The position numbers and the translations under genes were made by a program. From contig NZ_JAFKCV010000003.1 in NCBI RefSeq assembly GCF_017254865.1, positions 186,001-250,000 of the forward strand: 64,000 nucleotides of DNA, read 5' to 3'. The notes under the pieces were generated by a model that was not told the DNA's origin, made no database searches, and saw nothing but the letters and a program-made list of their open reading frames with translations. Shown here in pieces: positions 19,856-28,047 of this stretch. Numbering within the stretch: the first letter of the stretch is position 1; each line of letters opens with the position of its first letter. This DNA is from Bowmanella dokdonensis (lineage in GTDB: Bacteria; Pseudomonadota; Gammaproteobacteria; Enterobacterales; Alteromonadaceae).

Positions 19856-19906
19856 GGCTAACATTTTCCTAACAAGAACAACAACCCGGTTTAAGTGAGC
19901 TTTTGC

Positions 19907-20617
19907 ATGATATACAAGGCCCAGAGTCCAGCAGGATTTGCCGAAGAGTACATTGTCGAATCTATTTGGAGTGGCAGATTTCCCCCCGGAACCATACTGC
20001 CTGCTGAACGGGAATTGTCCGAACTCATTGGAGTGACCCGTACGACCTTGCGTGAGGTGTTGCAGCGCCTGGCCCGGGATGGATGGTTGACTATCCAGCA
20101 TGGCAAGCCCACCAAGGTGAACAATTTCTGGGAAACCTGTGGTCTGAATATCCTGGAAACTCTGGCCAGACTGGATGAATCCGGGATCCCTGAGCTGGTG
20201 GATCACCTGCTGGCGGCCCGCACCAGTGTCAGCGCGGTTTTTATCCGCGGGGCCATCAAGAATGCCCCGGAACAGGCTGCTGAAATCCTCAAGGGTTATG
20301 GCGATGTTCCTGAAGACGGACAGGCCTTTGCCGATTATGATTATCGGCTCAACCATGATTTGGCCTTGGCGTCAGGCAACCGGGTCTATGTATTGATGAT
20401 GAACGGTTTCCGTGGTTTGTACGCCAGAATTGGCGGATATTATTTTTCCTGTGACAAGTCCCGCAATCTGGCGCGGGATTACTACGCCCAATTGCTGCAA
20501 CTGGCCAGGGCTGGCGCCCATGAACAGGTGCCCGGACTGATTCGCAAATACGGCATTGCCAGTGGCAAGATCTGGCAGGAAATCCGCAGTGAAATGCCCA
20601 AGGGTTTGGTGGACTGA
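19907..20617 (+). CDS. fadR: Fatty acid metabolism regulator FadR
   Basis: GntR-family dimeric regulator that represses fatty-acid degradation and activates unsaturated fatty-acid synthesis; long-chain acyl-CoA releases it. The 236-residue protein has a winged-helix N-terminus nearly identical to E. coli FadR ([19 protein letters not shown], then [14 protein letters not shown]) and a helical acyl-CoA-binding C-terminal domain. The ATG at 19907 ([15 protein letters not shown]) matches E. coli; an in-frame GTG four codons earlier is less likely. It is divergent from nhaB. Confidence 0.97.
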   Translation: MIYKAQSPAGFAEEYIVESIWSGRFPPGTILPAERELSELIGVTRTTLREVLQRLARDGWLTIQHGKPTKVNNFWETCGLNILETLARLDESGIPELVDHLLAARTSVSAVFIRGAIKNAPEQAAEILKGYGDVPEDGQAFADYDYRLNHDLALASGNRVYVLMMNGFRGLYARIGGYYFSCDKSRNLARDYYAQLLQLARAGAHEQVPGLIRKYGIASGKIWQEIRSEMPKGLVD

Positions 20618-20646
20618 CAGGCTCTCTCCCTACAAGCAGATAAAAG

Positions 20647-20671
20647 AAAAGCGCCGGTAGGCGCTTTTTTT
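20647..20671. terminator. Bidirectional terminator between fadR and sodB
   Basis: AAAAGCGCC, loop GGTA and GGCGCTTTTTTT form a GC stem with an A-run before and a T-run after, serving both convergent genes. Confidence 0.9.
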
Positions 20672-20684
20672 GTATCGAGTTGGA

Positions 20685-21269
20685 TCAGCCGGCGAAGTTT
20701 TCTGCGGCGAAATCCCAATTGATCAGGGCCCAGAAGCCTTCCATGTATTTGGGACGCAGGTTGCGGTAATCAATGTAGTAGGCATGCTCCCACAGGTCGA
20801 CGGTCATCAGGGGCGTCAGGCTCTTGTCTGTCAGCGGCGTGCCCGCATTGCTGGTATTGACGATATCCAGGCTGCCATCGGATTTTTTTACCAGCCAGGT
20901 CCAGCTTGAGCCGAAGTTATTCACCGCTTTGTCATTAAATGCCTCTTTAAAGGCAGAGAAAGAACCCCACTTGGCCTTGATGGCTTCACCTAATGCGCCA
21001 CTTGGTTCACCGCCACCATTGGGACTCAGACAATGCCAGTAGAAGGTATGGTTCCAGATTTGCGCTGCATTGTTAAATACGCCGCCCTCTGACGAACGTA
21101 TGATGTCTTCCAGGCTCTTACCTTCGAAATCTGTGCCTTCGATCAAACCGTTCAGCTTGTTGACATAAGCGGCGTGGTGCTTGCCGTGGTGATACTCCAG
21201 AGTTTCGGCGGAGATATGCGGTTCCAGGGCATTTTTTTCATAGGGAAGCGGGGGTAATTCGAAAGCCAT
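20685..21269 (-). CDS. sodB: Superoxide dismutase [Fe]
   Basis: Cytosolic iron superoxide dismutase. The 194-residue protein begins MAFELPPLPYEKNALEPHIS. Metal ligands are His27, His74, Asp158 and His162 (DLWEHAYYIDYRN). Gln70 in FNNAAQIWNHTFYW supplies the outer-sphere glutamine typical of the iron type. It is transcribed away from grxD; in E. coli sodB and grxD are also close. Confidence 0.98.
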   Translation of the reverse strand: MAFELPPLPYEKNALEPHISAETLEYHHGKHHAAYVNKLNGLIEGTDFEGKSLEDIIRSSEGGVFNNAAQIWNHTFYWHCLSPNGGGEPSGALGEAIKAKWGSFSAFKEAFNDKAVNNFGSSWTWLVKKSDGSLDIVNTSNAGTPLTDKSLTPLMTVDLWEHAYYIDYRNLRPKYMEGFWALINWDFAAENFAG

Positions 21270-21464
21270 ATTGATTCTCCATGTTTTTGGGACAAGAAAA
21301 AGGATGTGAGCTAAATCCTAGACTCAACGTCTGGATTGTAAAGCTCTGCTCCTTGAGGGGTAAAACTTTTTTAGTTCTTACTTCATGAAAGTCTCTATAT
21401 GGGAGCAGCGTTGTCAAATTCAAGCACTTTTCTTTGTCATGGCGGAGACTTGCAAGAAACCCTG

Positions 21465-21493
21465 TGCGGAAGACGCTTGAAAAACGCTATAAT
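21465..21493 (+). promoter_or_regulatory. Putative grxD promoter
   Basis: A perfect TATAAT at 21488-21493 lies about 40 bases before the grxD start. The best -35 at 17 bases (TGCGGA, 21465-21470) is poor, so the site may need an activator or be weak. Confidence 0.45.
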
Positions 21494-21534
21494 GGCCGCA
21501 CCTTGTAGACAGATTTAGCAAAGAGGTGTTGACC

Positions 21535-21882
21535 TTGGAAACTCTGGATAAAATTAAACAGCAAATCGCTGAAAACCCTGTTCTTATCTATATGAAGGGC
21601 TCTCCGAAACTGCCCAGTTGCGGCTTTTCCGCTCAGGCTTCACAGGCACTGATGGCCTGTGGAGAGCAGTTCGCCTATGTGGATATCCTGCAGAACCCGG
21701 ATATTCGCGCCACCTTGCCTGGTTATGCCAACTGGCCGACCTTTCCGCAGCTTTGGGTGGAAGGTGAATTGGTCGGCGGTTGTGACATCATTCTGGAAAT
21801 GTTCCAGCAAGGTGAGTTGCAGCCATTGATCAAGGAAGCCGCCGAAAGAGCCAATCAGGCTGGAAAAGAACAGGCCGAATGA
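21535..21882 (+). CDS. grxD: Monothiol glutaredoxin GrxD
   Basis: CGFS-type glutaredoxin that binds [2Fe-2S] clusters with glutathione and works in iron-sulfur trafficking. The 115-residue protein has the active site SCGFS with Cys29, the family segment YMKGSPKLPSCGF, and the glutathione-binding NWPTFPQLW and GGCDI. TTG at 21535 is preferred as start because AGAGG lies at the right distance and METLDKIKQQIAENP matches E. coli; GTG at 21526 would overlap the ribosome-binding site. A terminator follows. Confidence 0.95.
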   Translation: METLDKIKQQIAENPVLIYMKGSPKLPSCGFSAQASQALMACGEQFAYVDILQNPDIRATLPGYANWPTFPQLWVEGELVGGCDIILEMFQQGELQPLIKEAAERANQAGKEQAE

Positions 21883-21898
21883 GCCGGCAATAAGTAAT

Positions 21899-21926
21899 AA
21901 AAAAAGGGCCTCGAGGCCCTTTTTTA
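21899..21926. terminator. Bidirectional terminator between grxD and bfr
   Basis: AAAAAGGGCC, loop TCGA and GGCCCTTTTTT form a strong stem with A- and T-runs on the two sides, fitting both convergent genes. Confidence 0.9.
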
Positions 21927-21942
21927 TTCAGAGGAGAGCCTG

Positions 21943-22416
21943 TCAGTCTTCGTGTATTTGTGACTGGATATAGTTTTCCATGCCCAGCTTGTCAACCAGC
22001 ACCAACTGGGTCTCAAGCCAGTCCAGGTGTTCTTCCTGACCTTCCAGTATCTCTTCGAGCAGATCCCTGCTCACGTAGTCCTGTATGGATTCCGCGTATT
22101 CGATGGCCTTGCGCAAATCAGGAATAAACTTATGTTCAATCGCCAGGTCGCACTTGAGGATTTCTCTGGTGTCTTCGCCGATATGCAGTTTGCCCAAATC
22201 CTGCAGGTTGGGCATGCCTTCCAGAAACAGAACCCGCTCAATGATGTCATCGGCCTTTTTCATCTCACGGATGGATTCCTTGTAATCCCGCTCTGCCAGT
22301 TTCTTCAGACCCCAGTCTTTGAACATCCGTGAATGCAGAAAATACTGGTTGATAGCCACCAGTTGATTGCCCAAAACGGTATTGAGATGTTTAATAAGTT
22401 GCTTATCGCCTTTCAC
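21943..22416 (-). CDS. bfr: Bacterioferritin subunit lacking a complete ferroxidase centre
   Basis: Haem-containing iron-storage protein of 157 residues that aligns end to end with E. coli Bfr and starts with GTG. The haem ligand Met52 is kept (REMKKAD). Three of the six ferroxidase ligands are replaced: Glu18 is Gln ([11 protein letters not shown]), His54 is Lys and Glu127 is Gln (EGQEEHLDW); Glu51, Glu94 and His130 remain. I infer a non-catalytic, haem-bearing subunit that needs a catalytic partner, as in two-subunit bacterioferritins. No second bfr is present in this window. It follows bfd in the same direction. Confidence 0.93.
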   Translation of the reverse strand: MKGDKQLIKHLNTVLGNQLVAINQYFLHSRMFKDWGLKKLAERDYKESIREMKKADDIIERVLFLEGMPNLQDLGKLHIGEDTREILKCDLAIEHKFIPDLRKAIEYAESIQDYVSRDLLEEILEGQEEHLDWLETQLVLVDKLGMENYIQSQIHED

Positions 22417-22546
22417 GAGCGGACTCCTTGTGCCGCATCACAAGATGCAGAGACTGGTAATTTGTTGGTTCAGTATAGAGAACAAATTACCGCTCGTCCG
22501 GCTGGAATGCAACGAGAGGCACGGAAAAGGGCAAAGGCAGGGGGGC

Positions 22547-22741
22547 TCAGCAGACTTCCTTGAACAGGGTTTCATCTATGATAGTGTTATCGATTACCTG
22601 CTGGGCCAACTGCACGCATTTTCCGCATTGACTGCCCACGCCGAGGGCTTTGCGCAGTTCACGCATATTACCCGCACCTTCTTCACGTACGGCTTTGGCA
22701 ATTTGTTTATCGGTTACGGCATAACAAAGGCAAACGAACAC
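22547..22741 (-). CDS. bfd: Bacterioferritin-associated ferredoxin
   Basis: A 64-residue [2Fe-2S] protein that docks on bacterioferritin and reduces stored iron for release. The four cluster cysteines are Cys4, Cys6, Cys39 and Cys42 (MFVCLC, GSQCGKC), the Bfd arrangement. It lies 130 bases upstream of bfr in the same direction and has a Fur-box-like site just before it, fitting expression under iron starvation. Confidence 0.95.
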   Translation of the reverse strand: MFVCLCYAVTDKQIAKAVREEGAGNMRELRKALGVGSQCGKCVQLAQQVIDNTIIDETLFKEVC

Positions 22742-22768
22742 GGCAAACTACTCCTCTATCACTACAAA

Positions 22769-22783
22769 TGATAATAATTGCTA
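22769..22783 (-). promoter_or_regulatory. Putative Fur box upstream of bfd
   Basis: TGATAATAATTGCTA matches the 7-1-7 Fur motif TGATAATnATTATCA in most positions (three mismatches, all in the second half). It is about 30 bases before the bfd start. Fur control of bfd is established in other bacteria; here it is inferred. Confidence 0.55.
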
Positions 22784-23001
22784 TTTGTTGTCTTGCCAAG
22801 GAGTTTTTGCGCTGTGCCGGTATTTTCTTAACTGCAACCCGGGTTGATACAAATGGACCAGCAAATGCACATATTTACGGCGATCGACACTAAACTGCAG
22901 TGTTGACCCTTGGTTTCTCGCCAGTTGCCCCTATCATGGGAATGATTCTAGCTGATCCGCCCGGGTGGCGTGTCGGATTAACAACCAAAATGGAGATGAT
23001 G

Positions 23002-23607
23002 ATGAGTGTATTAGTTGGCCGTCCAGCCCCTGATTTTACCGCTGCCGCCGTACTGGGTAATGGCGAAATCGTCGAAAACTTCAATCTGAAGGAAAGCACC
23101 AAGGGTAAAAAAGCGGTGATTTTCTTCTATCCTTTGGATTTTACCTTCGTCTGTCCCTCAGAGCTGATTGCCTTTGACAAGCGCTATGACGAGTTTAAGA
23201 AGCGTGGTGTTGAAGTCATTGGTGTATCCATCGATTCGCAGTTTTCCCACAATGCCTGGCGCAACACTCCGGTAAACCAGGGCGGTATCGGCCCGGTCAA
23301 GTACACCCTGGTTGCTGACGTCAAGCATGAGATCTGCCAGGCCTATGACGTCGAACATCCTGAAGCCGGTGTCGCTTTCCGCGGCTCTTTTTTGATTGAC
23401 GAAGAGGGCAATGTCCGTCACCAGGTGGTGAACGACCTGCCTCTGGGCCGCAATGTCGATGAAATGCTGCGCATGGTTGATGCCCTGAACTTCCATCAGG
23501 AACATGGTGAAGTCTGCCCGGCTGGCTGGCAGCAGGGTAAAGAAGGTATGCAAGCCAACCCAGAAGGCGTGGCCAAGTACCTGGCAGCACACAGCGAAGA
23601 GCTGTAA
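23002..23607 (+). CDS. Typical 2-Cys peroxiredoxin (AhpC/Tsa family)
   Basis: Thiol peroxidase reducing hydrogen peroxide and alkyl peroxides. The 201-residue protein has the peroxidatic Cys51 in DFTFVCPSEL and the resolving Cys172 in EVCPAGWQQG. GGIGPVKYTL is present, as in forms prone to over-oxidation. Of several in-frame starts, ATG at 23002 is chosen because GGAG is eight bases upstream and it gives MSVLVGRPAPDF, the family start. No ahpF follows, so reduction by thioredoxin is likelier. A terminator follows. Confidence 0.95.
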   Translation: MSVLVGRPAPDFTAAAVLGNGEIVENFNLKESTKGKKAVIFFYPLDFTFVCPSELIAFDKRYDEFKKRGVEVIGVSIDSQFSHNAWRNTPVNQGGIGPVKYTLVADVKHEICQAYDVEHPEAGVAFRGSFLIDEEGNVRHQVVNDLPLGRNVDEMLRMVDALNFHQEHGEVCPAGWQQGKEGMQANPEGVAKYLAAHSEEL

Positions 23608-23622
23608 AGAGCCTGAAACTGC

Positions 23623-23653
23623 AAAAAAAGCCGCGTCAGACGCGGCTTTTTTT
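23623..23653. terminator. Bidirectional terminator after the peroxiredoxin gene
   Basis: AGCCGCGT and ACGCGGCT pair around a short loop, with AAAAAAA before and TTTTTTT after, between convergent genes. Confidence 0.92.
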
Positions 23654-23665
23654 ATTTAGAATAGG

Positions 23666-24544
23666 TTAAGGCTGAATGGCCATCACATCGGTTTTCAGCA
23701 GGGCCAGGATCTTTTCCGCCGTATTGCCCAGTAGTTGCCCTTTCACCCCTTTGCGCCCAACTGTGCCAATGACCACCAGCCCGGCGTTGATGTCGGCAGC
23801 AACGCTGGGGAGCACTTTGTCCGGTTCACCCGCCTTGATATGTACATGATGTTTGTCGATGGCAAAGTCTCCGGCCATCTCCTGAATGATGGGCAGATAT
23901 TGCTTTTTCGCATCACGGGCGGCCTGCTTGTTGCTGATTCCCATCAGATCCTTGAGGACAGGAGAGACGGGCACACAGTAAACACAATGGACCTGACCGC
24001 CAAAATTGCGACTCCAGTCAACTGCAGCGCTTAGTAGCTGTCGGTTCAGGGCCTGTTTGCTTTGCAGTTTACTGCCCATATCCAGTGCCACCAGCACATT
24101 ATGCTGCTTTCGCCATTTCTTTTCGGCCACCAGCATCACGGGTATCTGACTGGTTCTGAGCAGGTGCCAGTCGGTAGGAGTATAGAACAGGCCTTCGCTG
24201 CGATGGCCCGTCTTCAGAACCATATCAAAGTTGTGCTGCTTACAGTATTCCTGTACCCAGCCGGCAATGTTCTTCTCCCAGATTACCTGACTCTGAGTAC
24301 CGGCATTGTTAAGGCCGGCTTCGCTCAACTGCCGATCCAGCCACTGTTGCCGCTGTTCCAGCAGACTTGTCTGAATGGCCCTTTGCTGAGCCGCGCTGAG
24401 ATTGTCGGGTAAATGCTTCAGTTGTTCGTGAACGAAACTGAGTACCGTAAGCTCACAGCCCGTGGCGTCTGCAATCAGCCTCGCTTTGCCCAGGGCCTTG
24501 GGTTTGTGGCCTGGCAAGTCGGCAATCACCAGCAGATGTTTCAT
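23666..24544 (-). CDS. Tandem universal stress protein (UspE-like)
   Basis: A 292-residue cytosolic protein made of two Usp domains (about 1-145 and 150-292). The second ends in GTVGRKGVKGQLLGNTAEK, the ATP-binding G-2x-G-9x-G(N) pattern. The first domain (KTGHRSEGLFYTPTDWHLL) lacks this motif, a division also seen in UspE. The frame is open six codons upstream, but the ATG at 24544 has AAGGA seven bases before it. Probably a stress-survival protein; exact role not known. Confidence 0.88.
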   Translation of the reverse strand: MKHLLVIADLPGHKPKALGKARLIADATGCELTVLSFVHEQLKHLPDNLSAAQQRAIQTSLLEQRQQWLDRQLSEAGLNNAGTQSQVIWEKNIAGWVQEYCKQHNFDMVLKTGHRSEGLFYTPTDWHLLRTSQIPVMLVAEKKWRKQHNVLVALDMGSKLQSKQALNRQLLSAAVDWSRNFGGQVHCVYCVPVSPVLKDLMGISNKQAARDAKKQYLPIIQEMAGDFAIDKHHVHIKAGEPDKVLPSVAADINAGLVVIGTVGRKGVKGQLLGNTAEKILALLKTDVMAIQP

Positions 24545-24638
24545 GTTGTATTCCTTACTCACTAGTGGGGGAATGATCGGAATGCGATATGCATCCGATC
24601 CCCATAACTGTAGCAGGATATGTCACCAATACCTTGAT

Positions 24639-25307
24639 TTATATCAGTTTATGATCCTGATCAGACATTTCCTGAGTCGGCTCAAGTACCGGCCAGCCCC
24701 CCAGAGCCTGCCATTTATTGACGATAGTGCAGAACAGTTCCGCGGTTTTGCCGGCATCATAGAGTGCGGAGTGGGCTTCAGCCTGATCAAAACTGATCCC
24801 TGCGGCCCGACAGGCCTTGACCAGCACCGTCTGGCCAAATGCCAGGGCCGAGAGACTGGTGGTGTCGAAAGAAACGAAGGGATGGAACGGGGTACGTTTA
24901 ATAGCCGCCCGCTCAATAGCCGCATTCACAAAGTTTTGATCGAAAGCGGCGTTGTGGGCCACTATCACTGACCGCTGACAGTCCGCCGCTTTTTGTGCTT
25001 TACGGACACCTTTGCACAACTCTTTCATCACCTCCGTTTCCCCCAGAGCTCCGCGCAGGGCGCAATAGGGATCGATGCCATTGAATTCCAGTGCGGCGGG
25101 CTCCAGGTTGGCCCCTTCGAAAGGTTCTACATGAAAGTGAAAGGTCTGATCCGGCACCATCAGGCCGATCTCATCCAGTTTCAGGGTGACTGCCGCGATC
25201 TCCAGCAGGGCGTCACTCTTGGGATTGAAACCGGCCGTTTCCACGTCGATTACGACAGGAAAATAACCTCTGAATCTGTGCTTGAGTTGGGGCGTTTGAA
25301 CTGTCAT
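24639..25307 (-). CDS. rnt: Ribonuclease T
   Basis: DEDDh 3'-5' exonuclease that trims tRNA ends and matures other stable RNAs. The 222-residue protein shows Asp21 and Glu23 ([10 protein letters not shown]), [10 protein letters not shown] and [15 protein letters not shown] with the remaining catalytic Asp and His. ATG at 25307 ([17 protein letters not shown]) is chosen over an upstream in-frame start that would add 22 unmatched residues. It is divergent from motY, a pairing known from Vibrio. Confidence 0.96.
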   Translation of the reverse strand: MTVQTPQLKHRFRGYFPVVIDVETAGFNPKSDALLEIAAVTLKLDEIGLMVPDQTFHFHVEPFEGANLEPAALEFNGIDPYCALRGALGETEVMKELCKGVRKAQKAADCQRSVIVAHNAAFDQNFVNAAIERAAIKRTPFHPFVSFDTTSLSALAFGQTVLVKACRAAGISFDQAEAHSALYDAGKTAELFCTIVNKWQALGGWPVLEPTQEMSDQDHKLI

Positions 25308-25454
25308 CTTTACGGTGGTTAATCCAGGCTTTGTAGCAAATCCAGCCAAGAAGCCGGTTTTACCAGAATACAAAGGGGGGAATTATGGCAATTCTGCTCC
25401 GGGCTATCCAGTAATACCCAACGCAGCAAATAGGGTTAAGATTGGAATTGCCTG

Positions 25455-25481
25455 TCAAGGCCACAGAGAATCTGCCGATAT
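25455..25481 (+). promoter_or_regulatory. Sigma-28 (FliA) type promoter of motY
   Basis: TCAAGGCC, an 11-base spacer and GCCGATAT resemble the flagellar consensus TAAAGTTT-N11-GCCGATAA, with seven of eight matches in the -10 box. The site is 28 bases before the motY ATG. motY is a late flagellar gene in Vibrio, which fits. Confidence 0.7.
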
Positions 25482-25508
25482 TAGGTTGAAGAACTGGACA
25501 GAGATAGT

Positions 25509-26372
25509 ATGAAAAAGATCCTATGTGCTCTGATTGCGGCACTGGCCATGCCAAGCCTGGCTGGTATACGCCATTATGCCGCTGACGTCGAACGCTCAGA
25601 CTGGCAGGTGACCGACAACAGCAGGTTGCAGTGCCGCCTGAAACACCACATTCCCGGCTATGGCGATGCGCTGTTTACCAGTCAGGCGAGCAAACAACTG
25701 AACATGGAATTCGAACTGGATATGCTACGCCTGCCGAAAACTTATGGAATGGCGGCGGTGTATTCCATGCCCCCCAGTTGGATGCCGGGGGCCATGCAGC
25801 GCGAAATTGCTCAGATGCCCATTCGCAAGCAATACAACGGCGATTTGCCCGAGCAGGCGGCCTGGACCATTTTGTCGGAACTGGAAAAGGGTTTTTGGCC
25901 AACCATCTATTACCGGGACTGGTATAACCAGGACGATAAGGTGGCAGTGGGGTTGAATGCCAGCAATTTTATCACTCAGTATCAGAGTTTCTCCCGTTGC
26001 GTAGCGAACCTGTTGCCCTTCAGTTTTGAAGACATCGCTTATTCGGTGCTCAGCTATCAGAAAAACACAGATGAACTGACAAAACAATCTGAGAAAAAGC
26101 TGACCATGATAGGGGAATACCTGCAAGAGGACCCGTCTATCGAACTGGTGCTGCTGGACGCTTATACAGACAGTTACGGTGGACGCTGGCACAACGAGCA
26201 ACTCTCCATCAAAAGAGCTGAGCGGATTAAAGCGTTTTTTACTGCACAGGGGATCCCTGCAGACAGAATCGAAGTGACCGGCCATGGGGAACGGCGTCAT
26301 GTTGCTCCCAACAGCAATGAATTATCCCGGGCCAGGAACCGCCGTGTAGTTATTCAGATGCAAAAGCCTTAG
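25509..26372 (+). CDS. motY: Sodium-type flagellar protein MotY
   Basis: Periplasmic T-ring component that helps hold the PomAB stator around the sodium-driven polar flagellar motor. The 287-residue precursor has a signal peptide (1-18, ending SLAG), a MotY-specific N-terminal domain (RLQCRLKHHIPGYGDALF, SMPPSWMPGA, SELEKGFWPTI) and an OmpA-like peptidoglycan-binding domain (about 165-285; DAYTDSYGG, RAERIKAFF, GHGERRHVAPN). These segments match Vibrio MotY, not plain OmpA. Its TAG stop lies on the left edge of a repeat element. No other flagellar gene is in the window. Confidence 0.92.
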   Translation: MKKILCALIAALAMPSLAGIRHYAADVERSDWQVTDNSRLQCRLKHHIPGYGDALFTSQASKQLNMEFELDMLRLPKTYGMAAVYSMPPSWMPGAMQREIAQMPIRKQYNGDLPEQAAWTILSELEKGFWPTIYYRDWYNQDDKVAVGLNASNFITQYQSFSRCVANLLPFSFEDIAYSVLSYQKNTDELTKQSEKKLTMIGEYLQEDPSIELVLLDAYTDSYGGRWHNEQLSIKRAERIKAFFTAQGIPADRIEVTGHGERRHVAPNSNELSRARNRRVVIQMQKP

Positions 26373-26641
26373 AGCACCGAATGATTAGTTGATGACCGCC
26401 AGAGCCTGCCTGAAATACGCTCAGCCAAGGCGCGGCTGTAAAGGAATATCGTCAATCTTTCAAGCAGCCGTAACACCGGATGGGCGTATTTCAGGCGGCT
26501 CCCGAAGGGCGGGGCTGAAATTTCCCAAGACTGCCCCAGGCTTTTCAGGATTTAGTACCACTAAACCCGTGAAAAGACCTGGATTGCCTGGAAAAATTTT
26601 AGCCTCCGCTGGTGCTCACCATCTAATCATTCGGTGCTCTA
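26370..26641. repeat. MITE-like element with 19-bp terminal inverted repeats (long copy)
   Basis: The 272-base element begins TAGAGCACCGAATGATTAG and ends with the exact reverse complement. It has no convincing gene. Inside are further inverted repeats: GCCTGAAATACGC (about 26409) with GCGTATTTCAGGC (about 26486), and TTTAGT with ACTAAA inside CTTTTCA / TGAAAAG (about 26537-26575). It is flanked by TA on both sides as written. It provides the stop codon of motY at one end and of the facing glpQ at the other. A related shorter copy is at 50072-50168. Confidence 0.85.
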
Positions 26642-27612
26642 GCGGAAATAAACGCCACCACCCGGTCAGGGAAATCGGTAAACAGGCCATCCACCTGCAA
26701 TTGATTCAACAGCAGCTCCAGATGCTGCTGCTCTGTCTGACCTGAGGGCAACTGATCGCTGCGGAAAGTATAGGGATGTACGGACAGACCCAGCTCCCGG
26801 GCGTTGAGCAGCAGAGAGGACGGAGCCCGTCCTGATGAATCCAGCAACTGTGGGATCCAGGGGCCGATGCCGTCGGCGATCCTGGCGACTGCCTCCAGTC
26901 CCGGTCGGGATATCAGCCAGTCATAGTCCGTGGCCGATTCCTGCCAGCCGTTTTCACCGATTAACTGTACCAGCATCACATGGGCCCCAAGCTCTTTTTT
27001 CAGCCGTTTGAGTTCTTCGTAGTCGAAGCATTGCAGGTAGACCCGGGCCCCGGGATGGTTCAGACCATAACTGTCCAGCAGGGCGAGTACGATTTTGCTG
27101 ATGTCCAGTCCCTCCCGGCGATGAAAAGCCGGTGACTTGATTTCCGGATACAGGCCTGTCTGGCGATGCCGAGTCCGGTTGAGGGCCGAAATGAGTTCTA
27201 TCTGCTCTTCGAAGGTGGCGATTTGAAAGGGGCTCTGTCCCGGATAACGCTTTGTATAGACCTGCCGGCCGCTGGTGTCCGTACGCTCATGTACACGCAG
27301 GGTTTTGAGTTCGGCCAGAGTAAAGTCGATAGCATAGTAGCGGCCATCTTCCCTGGCGCGTTTGGGAAAGCGCTGTTCCACATCTGTCACTGTCTCAAGG
27401 TGAATATCATGCAGAACCACCGGTACCCCATCTTTGGATAACACCAGATCCTGCTCGATGTAGTCGGCGTTCATGCCATGGGCGAGAACGGCCGCTTCCA
27501 GGGTATGCTCTGGCAGATAGGCCGAGGCACCGCGATGGGCGATAACCAGTGGCCTGGCCGACAAACTGGCACAGATCAATAGCGAACAGACGGTCAGGAA
27601 CACTTTTGTCAT
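26623..27612 (-). CDS. glpQ: Glycerophosphodiester phosphodiesterase, periplasmic type
   Basis: Hydrolyses glycerophosphodiesters to glycerol-3-phosphate and an alcohol. The 329-residue precursor has a signal peptide (about 1-19, ending SLSA) and GDPD motifs: LVIAHRGASAYLPEHTLEA, EQDLVLSKDGVPVVLHD (metal and catalytic residues) and LYPEIKSP. The last residues, RAPND, are read from the inverted repeat of the neighbouring mobile-like element, whose TAG ends the gene. So the natural C-terminus was probably changed by a few residues. No glpT transporter gene is adjacent. Confidence 0.93.
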   Translation of the reverse strand: MTKVFLTVCSLLICASLSARPLVIAHRGASAYLPEHTLEAAVLAHGMNADYIEQDLVLSKDGVPVVLHDIHLETVTDVEQRFPKRAREDGRYYAIDFTLAELKTLRVHERTDTSGRQVYTKRYPGQSPFQIATFEEQIELISALNRTRHRQTGLYPEIKSPAFHRREGLDISKIVLALLDSYGLNHPGARVYLQCFDYEELKRLKKELGAHVMLVQLIGENGWQESATDYDWLISRPGLEAVARIADGIGPWIPQLLDSSGRAPSSLLLNARELGLSVHPYTFRSDQLPSGQTEQQHLELLLNQLQVDGLFTDFPDRVVAFISARAPND

Positions 27613-27632
27613 ACTCAGGGTTCTGATGCTGT

Positions 27633-28013
27633 TTATTCCTGAATTAACTCAATAGCGTAGCCGTCAGGATCGCGAACAAAAGCGATAAGGGTGCTGCCGC
27701 CTTTTACCGGTCCGGGTTTACGGTATACATCGGCGCCTTTGCGCTGCAATTCCTCACACAGGTTATAAATATCTGTTACCCCGATAGCGATATGACCAAA
27801 GGCTTCGCCTTGCTGGTAGCTGTCCCTGTCCCAGTTATAGGTCAGTTCGAGAACTGTTGTGTCTTTTTCCTCTCCATAGCCCACAAAAGCCAGAGTGTAC
27901 TGGTAGGCCTCGTTGTCGCTGCGCCTGAGCAGTTTCATACCGAGCATCTGAGTGTAAAATTCTATCGAGCGCTCAAGGTTGCCGACCCTGAGCATGGTAT
28001 GCAGTAATCGCAT
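27633..28013 (-). CDS. gloA: Lactoylglutathione lyase (glyoxalase I)
   Basis: Isomerises the methylglyoxal-glutathione hemithioacetal to S-lactoylglutathione. The 126-residue protein keeps all four metal ligands at the E. coli positions: His5, Glu56, His74 and Glu122. ATG at 28013 follows AAAGGA and gives [17 protein letters not shown]; upstream in-frame codons are not coding-like. It lies 34 bases after nth. Confidence 0.97.
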   Translation of the reverse strand: MRLLHTMLRVGNLERSIEFYTQMLGMKLLRRSDNEAYQYTLAFVGYGEEKDTTVLELTYNWDRDSYQQGEAFGHIAIGVTDIYNLCEELQRKGADVYRKPGPVKGGSTLIAFVRDPDGYAIELIQE

Positions 28014-28047
28014 GGAGTGTCCTTTTTGAATAGGGAGTATGAGGGGT

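Noticed and set aside
26389-26745. Frame of 118 codons through the repeat element into glpQ
   Set aside because: Crosses the right inverted repeat and runs antisense to glpQ; composition is that of structured repeat DNA, not protein.
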